Notes: generated by a model not told the origin, from the sequence alone. Counted from the stretch's first letter, positions 31,596 through 41,090 are shown. The stretch: DNA of 64,000 bases from Mesonia sediminis (GCF_042684705.1 NZ_JBHULZ010000023.1:482632-546631); one strand, 5' to 3'. Numbers and translations: made by a program.

Positions 31596-32371
31596 AGATA
31601 AAAGAATACATAGAGTCTGGAATATTAGAGTTATATGTTTATGGCGCTTTGGAAGAGGCTGAAAGCAAAGAAGTAAAAAAGAAAATTGATTTACATCCTG
31701 AACTTCAAGCTGAGGTTGAAGCCATTGAGCTTGCCCTACATAGGTTAGCTTCGGGAACCGCATCTTATTTACCGGCTACTAATTATGCCAAAATTAAAGC
31801 TCAATTATTTAAAAACAACCAGCCTAAAAGCAAAATTATACGGCTAATACCAATCATAGGTTATGCCGCTGGGCTAAGCCTTTTTGTTACTTTGAGTGGC
31901 ATTTTTTATGTTGAAAATCAATCCGTAAAGCAAGAGTTAAAGCAAATTGTTAATTCTAAGGAACGCATTGAATTAGAAAACGAACGCCTAGTTAGTCTTG
32001 AACAAGAGTATCAGTCTAAAATAGACTTTTTAACCGATAAAAACACTAAAGCCATCCTCCTGCCTGGACAAGGGAACTATCAAGAAAGCTTTGCGCAAGC
32101 CTTCCTAAATACTTCGGATAATAAAGTAGTAATAGATTTAAAAGGTTTACCCGAGGCTCCAAAAGGTATGGTATACCAACTATGGTCTTTAGAATTAAAT
32201 CCTCTAACCCCTACAAGTCTTGCTCTACTAGAACCTCCTACGGGTAATAATTTTGTGTCTATTAACATAAATCCAAATTTAACCACTGAAGCCTTCGGAA
32301 TTACCTTAGAGCCAGCTGGCGGCAGTGCTACACCAACTCTAGAACGCTTATATACTTTAGGAAAGGTATAA
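31592..32371 (+). CDS. Anti-sigma factor of the RskA type
   Basis: A 259-residue membrane-anchored regulator: N-terminal cytoplasmic anti-sigma part (KEYIESGILELYVYGALEEA, 3-22), one transmembrane helix IPIIGYAAGLSLFVTLSGIF (about 90-109), a coiled segment (QSVKQELKQIVNSKERIELE) and a C-terminal periplasmic RskA-like domain (LKGLPEAPKGMVYQLWSLEL, about 183-202). It should sequester the upstream sigma factor and release it on regulated proteolysis. The gene overlaps the sigma gene by 4 bp. The zinc-binding HxxxCxxC motif is absent in its N-terminus. Confidence 0.88.
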   Translation: MKIKEYIESGILELYVYGALEEAESKEVKKKIDLHPELQAEVEAIELALHRLASGTASYLPATNYAKIKAQLFKNNQPKSKIIRLIPIIGYAAGLSLFVTLSGIFYVENQSVKQELKQIVNSKERIELENERLVSLEQEYQSKIDFLTDKNTKAILLPGQGNYQESFAQAFLNTSDNKVVIDLKGLPEAPKGMVYQLWSLELNPLTPTSLALLEPPTGNNFVSININPNLTTEAFGITLEPAGGSATPTLERLYTLGKV

Positions 32372-32379
32372 AAAAGAAA

Positions 32380-32399
32380 AGCTGCCCAAATGGGCAGCT
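32380..32399 (-). terminator. Terminator between the convergent anti-sigma and CHRD genes
   Basis: Arms AGCTGCCC (32380-32387) and GGGCAGCT (32392-32399) around AAAT. On the minus strand the stem is followed by TTTTCTTTTTT, so it best fits the CHRD gene; it can also stall plus-strand transcription. Confidence 0.8.
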
Positions 32400-32424
32400 C
32401 TCATCAAACAAAACAAATCACATA

Positions 32425-33993
32425 TTAGTTACTATTTGAACCAATATCTCCTTGAGCAACAATAGTGGCTAAATCGGCCATACTTTTGTGAATATTGATA
32501 TATCCTCCAAAAGCAAGTGCGTCATCATAACCAAAAACAGCGTTGTCATCTTTCATAGCAATATTTGTTTTTGAAATTCCTGTATCTCCCATTACTTGAG
32601 TTAAGCTAACTGCGATACCTCCTGGGTTGTTGACGTCTCCCATATGAATATGAGCTGGGTGCATATCTCCTGCCATCGTACCCATTAGTTCAATTACTAA
32701 AAGTGCTTCGCCATTCATTCTTTCATAAAAAGTAGCATCACCCATAACACCCGATCCAGAAACCGCATTAAGATTATAACTCATCATCTCACCAGTCAAC
32801 TCGTTTTGCCCAATATCGCCTTGAGCAACTAAAGTAGCCAAATCGTCAGCACTTTTATGGATATTAATGTACCCATCAAAATTCAATAATTCATCATAAG
32901 TAATCATATCTCCGTTGTCTAGCATTCCTGCTTGTGTTTTACTCATTCCGGTATTTCCATTAACTGGAGTTAAACTTAAAGCAATGGCACCGCCATCTGC
33001 CGCAGTATTCATATGAATATGACCTGGGTGCATTCCATTTGCTGGAGTATTTTCTAGCATAATCTCGATAAGAGCGGTTCCGTTTACACGTTTCGTAAAC
33101 TTAGCTTCACCCATAATTCCTGGCACATCTACACTCCCTAAAGCATAGGTTTTTGAAGTCATTGTCAACTCATTCTGCCCAATATCGCCTTGAGCAACTA
33201 AAGTAGCCAAATCGTCAGCACTTTTATGGATATTAATGTACCCATCAAAATTCAATAATTCATCATAAGTAATCATATCTCCGTTGTCTAGCATTCCTGC
33301 TTGTGTCTTACTCATTCCGGTAGCTCCATTTACTGGAGTTAAGCTTAAAGCAATGGCACCGCCTTCTGCCGCAGTATTCATATGAATATGACCTGGGTGC
33401 ATTCCATTTGCTGGAGTATTTTCTAGCATAACCTCGATAAGAGCGGTTCCGTTTACACGTTTTGTAAACTTAGCTTCACCCATAATTCCTGGCACATCTA
33501 CACTCCCTAAAGCATAGGTTTTTGAAGTCATTGTCAACTCATTCTGGCCTATATCGCCTTGAGCAACTAAAGTAGCCAAATCGTCGGCACTTTTATGCAC
33601 ATTTACATAACCATCAAAATTGAGTAAATCTTCATAGGTAATAGCCATACCGTTGTTCAATTGACTAAAAGTGGTTGTACTCATACCAGTAGAACCATCG
33701 ATAGGTTCTAAACTTACGACGATGTCGCCTCCTTCTGCTGCGGTGTTCATATGAATATGAGCAGGATGCATAACTCCTGCTTGTGTACCTTCTAAAGATA
33801 CTTTAACTCGTGTCATATTATTATTAGTTTTTTCAAAGGTTACCGTACCCATAATGCTTGGGTCTGACACTGACATAAGCGGATAAGTTTTACTTTCAGG
33901 CATTATAGGTGCCATTCCAGCGTCGTCGTCATCGCTACAGCTAGTTAAACATAAAAAGGCCAGTACTAAGGTTGTCAAAATTTTTGTTTTCAT
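32425..33993 (-). CDS. Lipoprotein with four tandem CHRD domains
   Basis: About 522 residues from ATG 33993, which begins the lipoprotein signal MKTKILTTLVLAFLCLTSCS (lipobox LTSC) followed by an Asp cluster; the upstream 17 codons are less likely. Four CHRD repeats follow, each with a PAHIHMN or PGHIHMN histidine motif, a GMSxTx segment and ending YxNIHKSxDDLATLVAQGD. Repeats 2 and 3 are nearly identical in DNA with a 369-bp period, a recent duplication. CHRD domains occur in eukaryotic chordin and bacterial surface proteins; the ligand is unknown. The conserved histidines could bind metal. It should be anchored at the cell envelope. Confidence 0.88.
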   Translation of the reverse strand: MKTKILTTLVLAFLCLTSCSDDDDAGMAPIMPESKTYPLMSVSDPSIMGTVTFEKTNNNMTRVKVSLEGTQAGVMHPAHIHMNTAAEGGDIVVSLEPIDGSTGMSTTTFSQLNNGMAITYEDLLNFDGYVNVHKSADDLATLVAQGDIGQNELTMTSKTYALGSVDVPGIMGEAKFTKRVNGTALIEVMLENTPANGMHPGHIHMNTAAEGGAIALSLTPVNGATGMSKTQAGMLDNGDMITYDELLNFDGYINIHKSADDLATLVAQGDIGQNELTMTSKTYALGSVDVPGIMGEAKFTKRVNGTALIEIMLENTPANGMHPGHIHMNTAADGGAIALSLTPVNGNTGMSKTQAGMLDNGDMITYDELLNFDGYINIHKSADDLATLVAQGDIGQNELTGEMMSYNLNAVSGSGVMGDATFYERMNGEALLVIELMGTMAGDMHPAHIHMGDVNNPGGIAVSLTQVMGDTGISKTNIAMKDDNAVFGYDDALAFGGYINIHKSMADLATIVAQGDIGSNSN

Positions 33994-34193
33994 AATTTCT
34001 TTTATTTGATTAAACATTTTTGATTCTACCTTACTTACGAGCAAAAATGTACTTCGGTTTTTAAAAAACTGATTTATTTTTAAAAAAAATTGACAACAAC
34101 TGCTAAGTCATTGATTATAAACACCTAAATAAATCCATAAAAATTTTATTATTCTTTATTTTTTTTAAATTGCTATATATTTATCCAAATAAT

Positions 34194-34880
34194 ATGAAAA
34201 AAAAGCTAGTAGTTTTAAGTGGTGCTGGAATATCTGCAGAAAGCGGTATTCAAACTTTTCGCGATGCTAATGGTTTATGGGAAAACCATGATATTATGCA
34301 AGTAGCCTCTCCCGAAGGATGGGAAGAAAACCCCGATTTGGTCCTTTCATTTTATAATCAAAGACGCCGACAATTGAAAAAGGTACAACCTAATGCAGCT
34401 CATTTGGCATTAAAAGATTTAGAAAAATTTTATGAGGTTTGCATCATCACCCAAAATGTAGACGATCTTCATGAGCGCGCCGGAAGCACCTCTGTTATTC
34501 ATCTTCACGGTGAACTCTTAAAAGCCAGAAGTTGTGTAAATGAAAATGAAGTGCTTTACTGGCCAAATGATTTAAATATTGGCGATTTTTGTTCGCAGGG
34601 AAAACAACTAAGGCCACACATTGTTTGGTTTGGCGAGGCTGTACCTAAGCTGGAATTGGCCATTTCAAAAGTTACTCAAGCCGATATCATAATGATTGTA
34701 GGCACTTCTATGCAAGTCTATCCCGCAGCAGGTTTAGTTGATTATGCCGCCCCAAAAACTCCTATTCATGTAATTGATTTAAATCCGCACACTAAACCAA
34801 AAGGCAATATTTTTGTATACCCAGAAAAGGCGAGCCTAGCTTTACCCAAACTGGCTAAGGTACTCATAAAACAAGCTTAA
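34194..34880 (+). CDS. cobB: NAD-dependent protein deacylase, sirtuin family
   Basis: About 228 residues from ATG 34194 (an eight-codon extension to 34170 is possible). Sirtuin motifs: VVLSGAGISAESGIQTFRDA (about 6-25), TQNVDDLHERAGS (about 93-105) with the catalytic-site NVDD, VIHLHGELLKARSC with catalytic His (about 108-121), PHIVWFGEAVP (about 143-153) and IMIVGTSMQVYPAAGLVDYA (about 169-188). The zinc-binding Cys pairs are reduced to single cysteines, as in many class III (desuccinylase/deacetylase) bacterial members. It removes acyl groups from lysines using NAD. It converges with the exporter gene; the stops overlap by 4 bp. Confidence 0.92.
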   Translation: MKKKLVVLSGAGISAESGIQTFRDANGLWENHDIMQVASPEGWEENPDLVLSFYNQRRRQLKKVQPNAAHLALKDLEKFYEVCIITQNVDDLHERAGSTSVIHLHGELLKARSCVNENEVLYWPNDLNIGDFCSQGKQLRPHIVWFGEAVPKLELAISKVTQADIIMIVGTSMQVYPAAGLVDYAAPKTPIHVIDLNPHTKPKGNIFVYPEKASLALPKLAKVLIKQA

Positions 34881-35797
34881 CCCATTTTAGGCAATTTAGG
34901 TTTTATATTTTTTACTCTGATTTTTCTTGACAAACTCCAACTAGATTTATTAAAGGGAATAAATGTAATTGCAATACCACTCAACAATATTAAACTACCT
35001 ATAAGCATTTGAAAGCTTATGGGTTCATTTAAAAGCAACCAGGCTAAAAAAGCTGTTAAAACCGCCTGACCTAGTAAAGCCAAACTAACGCGTGTGGCCC
35101 GCATTTTACTAACGGCATAATTTAGCGCTAGCCAAGCTATTAATTGGCAGACCACAGCCTGGGTAAGCAAAACAAACCAAGCTTGTGCAGAGTGATTGAT
35201 TAAATTTTCTTGTGCGATTAAATTTAGTATTCCTAAAAAAACCGAAGAAGCGGCTAGGTTAATCAGCATGAAACTGGTAATATTCATATGGTCTAACACA
35301 CGTTTAGACACTAAAAAATAAATAGAGTAAAAGACACCCGATAAAATTCCGAATAAAAAGGCTCGATCAAATTCAAGGTTCAAAATAAACTTGAACCCTA
35401 CAATGGTTACCATACCCAAAAGTGCTACTACTGTTCCTATCCAAAAATTTGTTCTTGGTTTATCAGCTAAAAACAAGAAAGCGCCTATACCTACCCAAAT
35501 TGGCGACAAATTGGTGAGTAAGGTGGCTTGGGTAGCGGTTGACTCCTCGATTGCAATATTCCATACGGCGACATCGGCGCCAAATAAGGCACCACAAAGT
35601 AATGCTAAAAATATAAATTTTAAAGATGGCCATCTAAAGGCTTTAGTAAACAAAACAATAGGAAGCAAAATAATAAAAGCAAAAAACATGCGATAAAAGG
35701 CCGAAACCAATCCAGATGTATATCCCATTTTAACCAATATAGGGAAAACCGATATACCTAAAATACCGGTTACTAAAGCTAACTTCTCCCGTTGCAT
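34877..35797 (-). CDS. EamA/DMT-family transporter
   Basis: A 306-residue inner-membrane protein with about ten hydrophobic helices in two EamA halves (about 5-140 and 150-290), for example ALVTGILGISVFPILVKMGY, AFLFGILSGVFYSIYFLVSK and LLGQAVLTAFLAWLLLNEPI. The tail is short and basic. Members export amino acids, amines or other metabolites; the substrate cannot be told. Its 3' end overlaps that of the sirtuin gene by 4 bp (convergent). Confidence 0.9.
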   Translation of the reverse strand: MQREKLALVTGILGISVFPILVKMGYTSGLVSAFYRMFFAFIILLPIVLFTKAFRWPSLKFIFLALLCGALFGADVAVWNIAIEESTATQATLLTNLSPIWVGIGAFLFLADKPRTNFWIGTVVALLGMVTIVGFKFILNLEFDRAFLFGILSGVFYSIYFLVSKRVLDHMNITSFMLINLAASSVFLGILNLIAQENLINHSAQAWFVLLTQAVVCQLIAWLALNYAVSKMRATRVSLALLGQAVLTAFLAWLLLNEPISFQMLIGSLILLSGIAITFIPFNKSSWSLSRKIRVKNIKPKLPKMG

Positions 35798-36006
35798 AGC
35801 ATCAAATTTTAAAAGGCCAAAATTAGTTCAAATTTCAATACGATTATTTTTTTAACAAAATTATAATCGACTCTTTTTAAGCAAATTAAAAAGCCTGTTC
35901 GTTAAATTTAAATTGTTATAACTGTAGTGCTATCCTTTTCGGATTTAATTCCTAAAAAGCCAAGGCAATTTAGGCTTAATATATTTTAAGCTAACAAAAA
36001 AGAAAT

Positions 36007-36014
36007 TATCTTTG
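36007..36014 (+). promoter_or_regulatory. -7 promoter element TATCTTTG of purB
   Basis: Exact TAnnTTTG, 31 bp upstream of the purB ATG at 36046. A T-rich TTTTAAG stretch about 20 bp further upstream could hold the -33. Together they leave a short 5' leader. Confidence 0.6.
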
Positions 36015-36045
36015 TTTGCTTATTGAAAACAACACAACTATTTTT

Positions 36046-37380
36046 ATGAATGCACTACAAGCCATAAGTCCGATTGACGGAAGGTACGCTTCAAAGACAA
36101 AAGAATTGATACCTTTTTTTAGCGAAGAGGCTTTGATTAAGTATCGCGTTAAAATTGAAATTGAATATTTTATCGCTTTATGCGAAATACCCCTACCTCA
36201 ACTGAGTCATATTGAAGCTGACTTGTTTCCAAAATTACGCACAATTTATGAAAACTTTACCAGTGATGATGCACAGGCAGTTAAAGATATAGAAAAAGTT
36301 ACCAATCACGATGTTAAGGCCGTTGAGTATTTTATTAAAGAAAAATTTGATCAATTAAAACTAAGTGAAGCTAAAGAGTTTATCCATTTTGGGCTTACCT
36401 CTCAAGATATTAACAATACGGCTGTGCCCCTAAGTTTAAAAGATGCATTAGATCAAGTCTATATTCCAGAAATAGACGCGGTTATTGAAAAATTAAACCA
36501 ACTAGCACAAGAATGGGAAGCGATTCCACTGTTGGCGAGAACTCACGGTCAACCTGCTTCTCCTACTCGATTAGGTAAGGAAATCGCTGTATTTGTAGAG
36601 CGTCTTGATCAACAGCGCAAGCTTTTATTAGCGTTACCAACCGCAGCAAAATTTGGAGGGGCTACCGGAAATTTTAATGCACATCACGTTGCTTACCCTA
36701 ATGTAGACTGGAAAAATTTCGCGGAGAGTTTTGTCGAAGGTTTAGGGATGAAACATTCTTTTCCTACAACTCAAATTGAACATTACGACTATCTAGCCGC
36801 TTGTTTTGATGCTCTCAAACGAATCAATACAATTTTAATTGATTTAGATAGAGATATATGGACCTACGTTTCTATGGATTATTTTAAACAAAAAATAAAA
36901 AAAGGAGAAGTTGGATCATCGGCAATGCCACATAAAGTAAACCCTATTGACTTTGAAAATAGTGAAGGTAATTTGGGGATTGCAAATGCTTTATATGAGC
37001 ACTTGGCGGCAAAACTACCCATAAGCAGATTGCAACGTGATCTTACCGATAGTACTGTACTGCGTGCAATTGGTATGCCTTTGGGGCATAGTTTAATCGC
37101 ATTTAAAGCTACCTTGAAAGGATTAAATAAGTTACTTTTAAATGAAGAAAAACTACAAGCAGATTTAGAGAGCAATTGGGCGGTAGTTGCCGAAGCTATT
37201 CAAACCATATTAAGAAGAGAGGCTTATCCTTCTCCTTATGAGGCTTTAAAAGGACTTACTCGAACCAATGAAAAAATAAATGCAGAGAGTATTGCTGCTT
37301 TTATAGAGACCTTAGAAGTGACAGATGAGGTTAAAAATGAACTCAAACAAATAACACCACAAAATTACACGGGTATTTAA
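36046..37380 (+). CDS. purB: Adenylosuccinate lyase
   Basis: About 444 residues starting MNALQAISPIDGRYASKTKE at 36046; the frame extends ten codons further, but the -7 element at 36007 and family alignment favour this start. Fumarase-superfamily motifs: KVTNHDVKAVEYFIKEKFDQ (about 84-103), FIHFGLTSQDINNTAVPLSL (about 112-131), ARTHGQPASPTRLGKE (about 160-175) and signature GSSAMPHKVNPIDFENSEGN (about 289-308). It acts twice in purine synthesis, forming AICAR and AMP with release of fumarate. It is a monocistronic gene. Confidence 0.96.
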   Translation: MNALQAISPIDGRYASKTKELIPFFSEEALIKYRVKIEIEYFIALCEIPLPQLSHIEADLFPKLRTIYENFTSDDAQAVKDIEKVTNHDVKAVEYFIKEKFDQLKLSEAKEFIHFGLTSQDINNTAVPLSLKDALDQVYIPEIDAVIEKLNQLAQEWEAIPLLARTHGQPASPTRLGKEIAVFVERLDQQRKLLLALPTAAKFGGATGNFNAHHVAYPNVDWKNFAESFVEGLGMKHSFPTTQIEHYDYLAACFDALKRINTILIDLDRDIWTYVSMDYFKQKIKKGEVGSSAMPHKVNPIDFENSEGNLGIANALYEHLAAKLPISRLQRDLTDSTVLRAIGMPLGHSLIAFKATLKGLNKLLLNEEKLQADLESNWAVVAEAIQTILRREAYPSPYEALKGLTRTNEKINAESIAAFIETLEVTDEVKNELKQITPQNYTGI

Positions 37381-37467
37381 GGAGTCAAACACCTACTTCG
37401 TTTTATTTTTACAACCCAGTTTCAAAGCTAATAAAAAGGCTTTGAAATGTTTAACAATCCATTTACC

Positions 37468-37998
37468 ATGAGAAAAATCTATATTTTACTTAATCTAGTT
37501 TGCATATTGAGCTTAATAGCTTGCCAAGAAAATGCAAAAAAGACAGGAACAAGTTCAGAAAAAACTGAAGTAAACACTAAGAATAACGAGACCAATATAG
37601 TTGATTTTGAAGACAATCAAACCCAAACAGACTTTAAGTACTATTTGGCCCTGCAAGAACAATTGGTGGCTAGCCACACAGAAAAATCTAATGCGATAGC
37701 CGAAGAGTATATCCAAAATGCCATCAATAAAGACACTGAGGTTTTTGAAATATACCAAGCTGTAAGTAATGCCAGCGATATAGAGGCTATGCGTGAGCAT
37801 TTTTTTAAATTATCTATTGTTTTAGAACAAGAGATCGATAAACAACTAAATTCTGGTACTATTTATAAAATCAACTGCCCTATGGCATTTAATAATGGAG
37901 GTGGTTTTTGGTTTTCTAAATCTGAAGAAGTGCTTAATCCATATTTTGGCGATAAGATGCTTCGTTGTGGAAGCGTGATGGCTACTCTCAAAAAATAA
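37468..37998 (+). CDS. Lipoprotein of unknown function
   Basis: A 176-residue protein from ATG 37468. Its signal MRKIYILLNLVCILSLIACQ has a lipobox SLIAC, so it should be a lipoprotein. A hydrophilic linker (about 22-45) and a mostly helical domain (LQEQLVASHTEKSNAIAEEY) follow, ending in a NNGGGFWFSKSEEVLNPYFG segment (about 144-163) and a terminal Cys-containing tail. I do not recognise the family, but the final part resembles the end of small DUF3347-type metal-binding proteins (C-x-M ... NxG-x-FW, as in CusB-associated domains). That similarity suggests copper handling with low certainty. Confidence 0.7.
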   Translation: MRKIYILLNLVCILSLIACQENAKKTGTSSEKTEVNTKNNETNIVDFEDNQTQTDFKYYLALQEQLVASHTEKSNAIAEEYIQNAINKDTEVFEIYQAVSNASDIEAMREHFFKLSIVLEQEIDKQLNSGTIYKINCPMAFNNGGGFWFSKSEEVLNPYFGDKMLRCGSVMATLKK

Positions 37999-38040
37999 GA
38001 CAAAATAAATCGAGTTTAGCCCTAGTTGCACTTATAGAAA

Positions 38041-38085
38041 AATATGGTTTACCTTGTTTTTATAATTGGGTAAACCGTATTTTTG
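38041..38085 (+). terminator. Terminator after the lipoprotein gene
   Basis: Stem AATATGGTTTACC (38041-38053) with GGTAAACCGTATT (38069-38081), containing one G-T wobble, followed by TTTTG. It lies 43 bp past the lipoprotein stop. Confidence 0.75.
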
Positions 38086-38805
38086 ATTTAAATCCAACAT
38101 TCTTATTTTTTCTCGCCTATCATCAAGAAAATTCGCATTTATTGCTTGTATTCTAATGCTGCACCTAATTAAACACCGACTATAGAGCACTTAATACGCA
38201 AGGTGAATAAGTGGACTAAAAAGAGTATATCTACAAAATTTTTAACACTCATAAGATTTAAAGGTTCTTAATTACTTAAATCCTAAAAATTAGTGCTTTG
38301 TAAATAAACCCTACTACCCTATTAATTATTAAAAGGAGTTTAAAATGATGATTAAAATGCACTATCATAAAAGTAAAAACTGAAGTCAACATTTCGTGTC
38401 TCTACTAACAAACCCTCAGCTTTAAATAGGTATTTAAATAAATGTACCTTAAGTAGAATTTCGCTAATTTGTTATTCTTCAACATTCGAAAAGAAATTGT
38501 ACTTTTACAAAAGCAACTAGACTAAGTTGGCTGAAGATCGTAATTAATAGGTAATATTACAACTATCAGCTCGGAATAGGATTAAACTAGTTAAAATTAA
38601 GTAGGCCGTTGGAGATTGAAAATACGATAGCTCTCAGCAATATTTTGTATAATATAACCACTAGCTTAGCAACAGTAAATTAATTTTCTAGTTTCAGGAG
38701 TTAATTAAAATGTATGCTAGTTATAATAGTGAGAAGTTTCAGTACATATACAGAAAATAGCAAAGGAGTACTCGTGTGCCCTTTGAACTATCGAAATATT
38801 CTTTT
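38086..38805. other. Gene-poor intergenic region before the metal-efflux locus
   Basis: About 720 bp with frequent stops in all frames and no recognisable gene relic or repeat. It must carry the promoter of the efflux locus; no clean TAnnTTTG was found next to the 38806 start. The region is AT-rich and may be a decayed gene stretch. Confidence 0.4.
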
Positions 38806-40011
38806 ATGAAAAACACCATATTATTTGTCATTTTATTGGTAGCAGGAGGTTATTTAGCCTACATCGTTTTCAACAAAGAAATGCCTAAACCCAAAAGTTA
38901 TTATACTGGAAACACAACACAAATTTCTCTAGATAAGAAAATTATCAATCATAGTCACGTAAACTTAAGAAATCAAAATAAATGCTTGGTTTGCAAGCAA
39001 GATATAATAAAAGACCAAGGGAATTCAATTCAAATAAAACCGGAACAATTCCTTGTTTCTACTAGTTTATTTTCTAGTGCAGAGATAAAAATAAGAAGCA
39101 TTCAACCCGATTTATCTAATCATTATCAGCTTAAGATAAAACCAAAATCGTTTAAACATACTTATTATCGTCAACCTAGACCTTCTAAAGGTTTTTTTAA
39201 ATTGACCCCAGCATTAGATACCTCAACAATTGTACAACCAGGAGAGGTAATTGGAAAATTTTATCCTGAAAACTTTATTGGCTACCAACTGGCTTATTTA
39301 AAAGCGTTAAAATCTCCAAGTGAGATTAATAATCTCATCTCTTTAAAAAATAATTTATACCGTGTAGGATTAAAAACAGAAGATCTTAAAAAAATTGAAA
39401 AAACGGGTAAACTTTTACCGCATATTGAATTTAAAGCGCCAGATTACGGTAAAATAAACTTAGTTGACTCTAGTATTAGGAGAGAATCGAAACTGGATTT
39501 ACCACTATTTGAATTTAGTAATAAAAAGCTGAAAGAAATAACGTTTAAGTTGCCAGCTAATTGGCAATTAGCAAAAAACTTCACGGACAATATTTACGTT
39601 TCCATAACTAATGATAATATTCCTCTAACCTACCTTGAGTATCATGCTTCAATCGTAAAGAAACAACAAGGAATATTTATTAAAATACTGGTTGATTTTA
39701 AGAATATTCCTGTAGAAGACGATTTATTACTCAACGTTTTTCTACCAAAGCAAGAATTCGAAAAGCAAAAAAATAAAATTTTAATTCCTCAAGAAGCTTT
39801 AACAACAAATACAAAAGGAGAACCAATTCTTTATGTAAAAACCTACCCCAAACAACTTATTTTTGAATCGCGTAAAGTGAAAGTAAAAAAACACTCCGAA
39901 CTTTATTATGAAGTTTTACAAGGTCTTAAACCAGGTGAGTATATTGTAACTCAAAACGTAGAAACCTTAAGTGCATTGGAAAGTATCTACCAATCAAATT
40001 ACCAACCTTAA
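38806..40011 (+). CDS. Divergent RND periplasmic adaptor (CusB/HlyD-like) with an N-terminal CxxC segment
   Basis: About 401 residues from ATG 38806 (a GTG start at 38776 is possible but not at a signal). N-terminal anchor helix NTILFVILLVAGGYLAYIVF (about 3-22), then a CLVCKQDI segment (about 58) where CusB-like adaptors carry a heavy-metal-binding domain. The middle keeps hairpin/beta-barrel traces (PGEVIGKFYPENFIGYQLAY) and the C-terminus keeps the adaptor end (IPQEALTTNTKGEPILYVKT, VLQGLKPGEYIVTQNVE). It lacks the classical lipoyl motifs, so it is degenerate or specialised. It opens the metal-efflux cluster, but a canonical adaptor is also present (45495-46655). Confidence 0.7.
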   Translation: MKNTILFVILLVAGGYLAYIVFNKEMPKPKSYYTGNTTQISLDKKIINHSHVNLRNQNKCLVCKQDIIKDQGNSIQIKPEQFLVSTSLFSSAEIKIRSIQPDLSNHYQLKIKPKSFKHTYYRQPRPSKGFFKLTPALDTSTIVQPGEVIGKFYPENFIGYQLAYLKALKSPSEINNLISLKNNLYRVGLKTEDLKKIEKTGKLLPHIEFKAPDYGKINLVDSSIRRESKLDLPLFEFSNKKLKEITFKLPANWQLAKNFTDNIYVSITNDNIPLTYLEYHASIVKKQQGIFIKILVDFKNIPVEDDLLLNVFLPKQEFEKQKNKILIPQEALTTNTKGEPILYVKTYPKQLIFESRKVKVKKHSELYYEVLQGLKPGEYIVTQNVETLSALESIYQSNYQP

Positions 40012-40085
40012 AATTATACCTAGTTTTAAAATACAATAAATAAGCTTTATAATAGTTCTAAATATAGCATAGTAAAATTAAATTT

Positions 40086-40697
40086 ATGTCGGCTATTATA
40101 CAAAAAGCTTTAAATCATTGTTTACGTATCTTAAGGGAAAGTAGATGTAATTTCCTAGCATTTCATAATTGCCAACACACGCAAGATGTCTACAACAATG
40201 TAAAAGCAATTGGAAGCTATGAAAAACTTAATCAAGATGATTTGGAAATCGTCTTACTGGCGGCGCTTTTTCATGATACAGGAAACACCCAAGTTTTCCA
40301 AGGCCACGAGTTGCTTAGCGCCCATAAAGCTTGCTGTTTTTTGAATCGGAATAATTATCCTAAAGATAGAATTGAAAAAGTAACCAATTGCATCTTAGGA
40401 ACCAAAATGCCGCAACTACCAAAAACCCAATTAGAAAAAGTGCTTTGCGATGCAGATTTAGCACATTTAGGATCAACGGCTTTCCAAGAAAAGAATAAAT
40501 GCTTGCGTTTAGAGTGGCACAACCAGCTCAATTTATCTTTCACAACCAAAGAATGGCTAGAGCTAAATTGCTCTTTTCTAGAAAATCATACTTATTTTAC
40601 AAGTTTCGGAAAAAAGTTTTTAGAACCTCAGAAACAAAAAAATATGATACAAATAAAAAAATTATTAGACCAAAACAACAATCAGAAAATTGCTTAA
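40086..40697 (+). CDS. HD-domain metal-dependent phosphohydrolase
   Basis: A 203-residue protein with HD-superfamily metal ligands: H in FHNCQHTQDVYNNVKAIGSY (about 23-42), the HD pair in LLAALFHDTGNTQVFQGHEL (about 57-76) and D in VLCDADLAHLGSTAF (about 120-134). Small stand-alone members hydrolyse nucleotides or cyclic nucleotides; the substrate is unknown. It lies 74 bp after the adaptor gene and 39 bp before the His/Cys-rich gene, all in one direction. A link to metal stress is only positional. Confidence 0.82.
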   Translation: MSAIIQKALNHCLRILRESRCNFLAFHNCQHTQDVYNNVKAIGSYEKLNQDDLEIVLLAALFHDTGNTQVFQGHELLSAHKACCFLNRNNYPKDRIEKVTNCILGTKMPQLPKTQLEKVLCDADLAHLGSTAFQEKNKCLRLEWHNQLNLSFTTKEWLELNCSFLENHTYFTSFGKKFLEPQKQKNMIQIKKLLDQNNNQKIA

Positions 40698-40724
40698 GTA
40701 ATATAGATTCCCATAAAATTTAAG

Positions 40725-40732
40725 TAATTTTG
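40725..40732 (+). promoter_or_regulatory. -7 promoter element TAATTTTG in front of the His/Cys-rich gene
   Basis: Exact TAnnTTTG, only 4 bp before ATG 40737. It suggests that the pump genes have a promoter of their own inside the cluster and that the mRNA starts at or inside the first codons. No clear -33. Confidence 0.5.
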
Positions 40733-40736
40733 TTTT

Positions 40737-41090
40737 ATGAGGTTAGTCGTTTTTATCTTTTCTGTATACCTATTGGGGCTCAATTTTGTCCCTTGTGGTG
40801 ACAATCTACAAAACAAAGATAACTTTAGTAATTCAAATTTAATAGAACAAACGACTACTGATTTATTGGTCCTTGAAGCTACTCAAGAGCACAATGAGTC
40901 AGAGCATCACCACGAGCTTGATCTTTGCTCTCCTTTTTGTCAATGTCATTGTTGTCATATTCACATCATTCAAACGCAAAATTTTAATTATGAGTTAAGT
41001 GTGAGGCAAAATAAACAGCAAAAGCATAGACTCACCCAACAATTCTTAGAAAACTATCAACTAAACCTATTACAACCTCCGCAGGTCTAA
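40737..41090 (+). CDS. Small secreted His/Cys-rich protein, DUF6660-like
   Basis: A 117-residue protein with an N-terminal signal (MRLVVFIFSVYLLGLNFVPC) and a metal-ligand-like cluster ESEHHHELDLCSPFCQCHCC followed by HIHI (about 59-82). I recall this organisation from DUF6660-type proteins encoded just before CusA-type pumps in Bacteroidota. It probably binds Cu, Zn or similar ions in the periplasm and passes them to or senses them for the pump. The start follows a -7 box by 4 bp; the pump gene starts 73 bp after the stop. Confidence 0.7.
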   Translation: MRLVVFIFSVYLLGLNFVPCGDNLQNKDNFSNSNLIEQTTTDLLVLEATQEHNESEHHHELDLCSPFCQCHCCHIHIIQTQNFNYELSVRQNKQQKHRLTQQFLENYQLNLLQPPQV

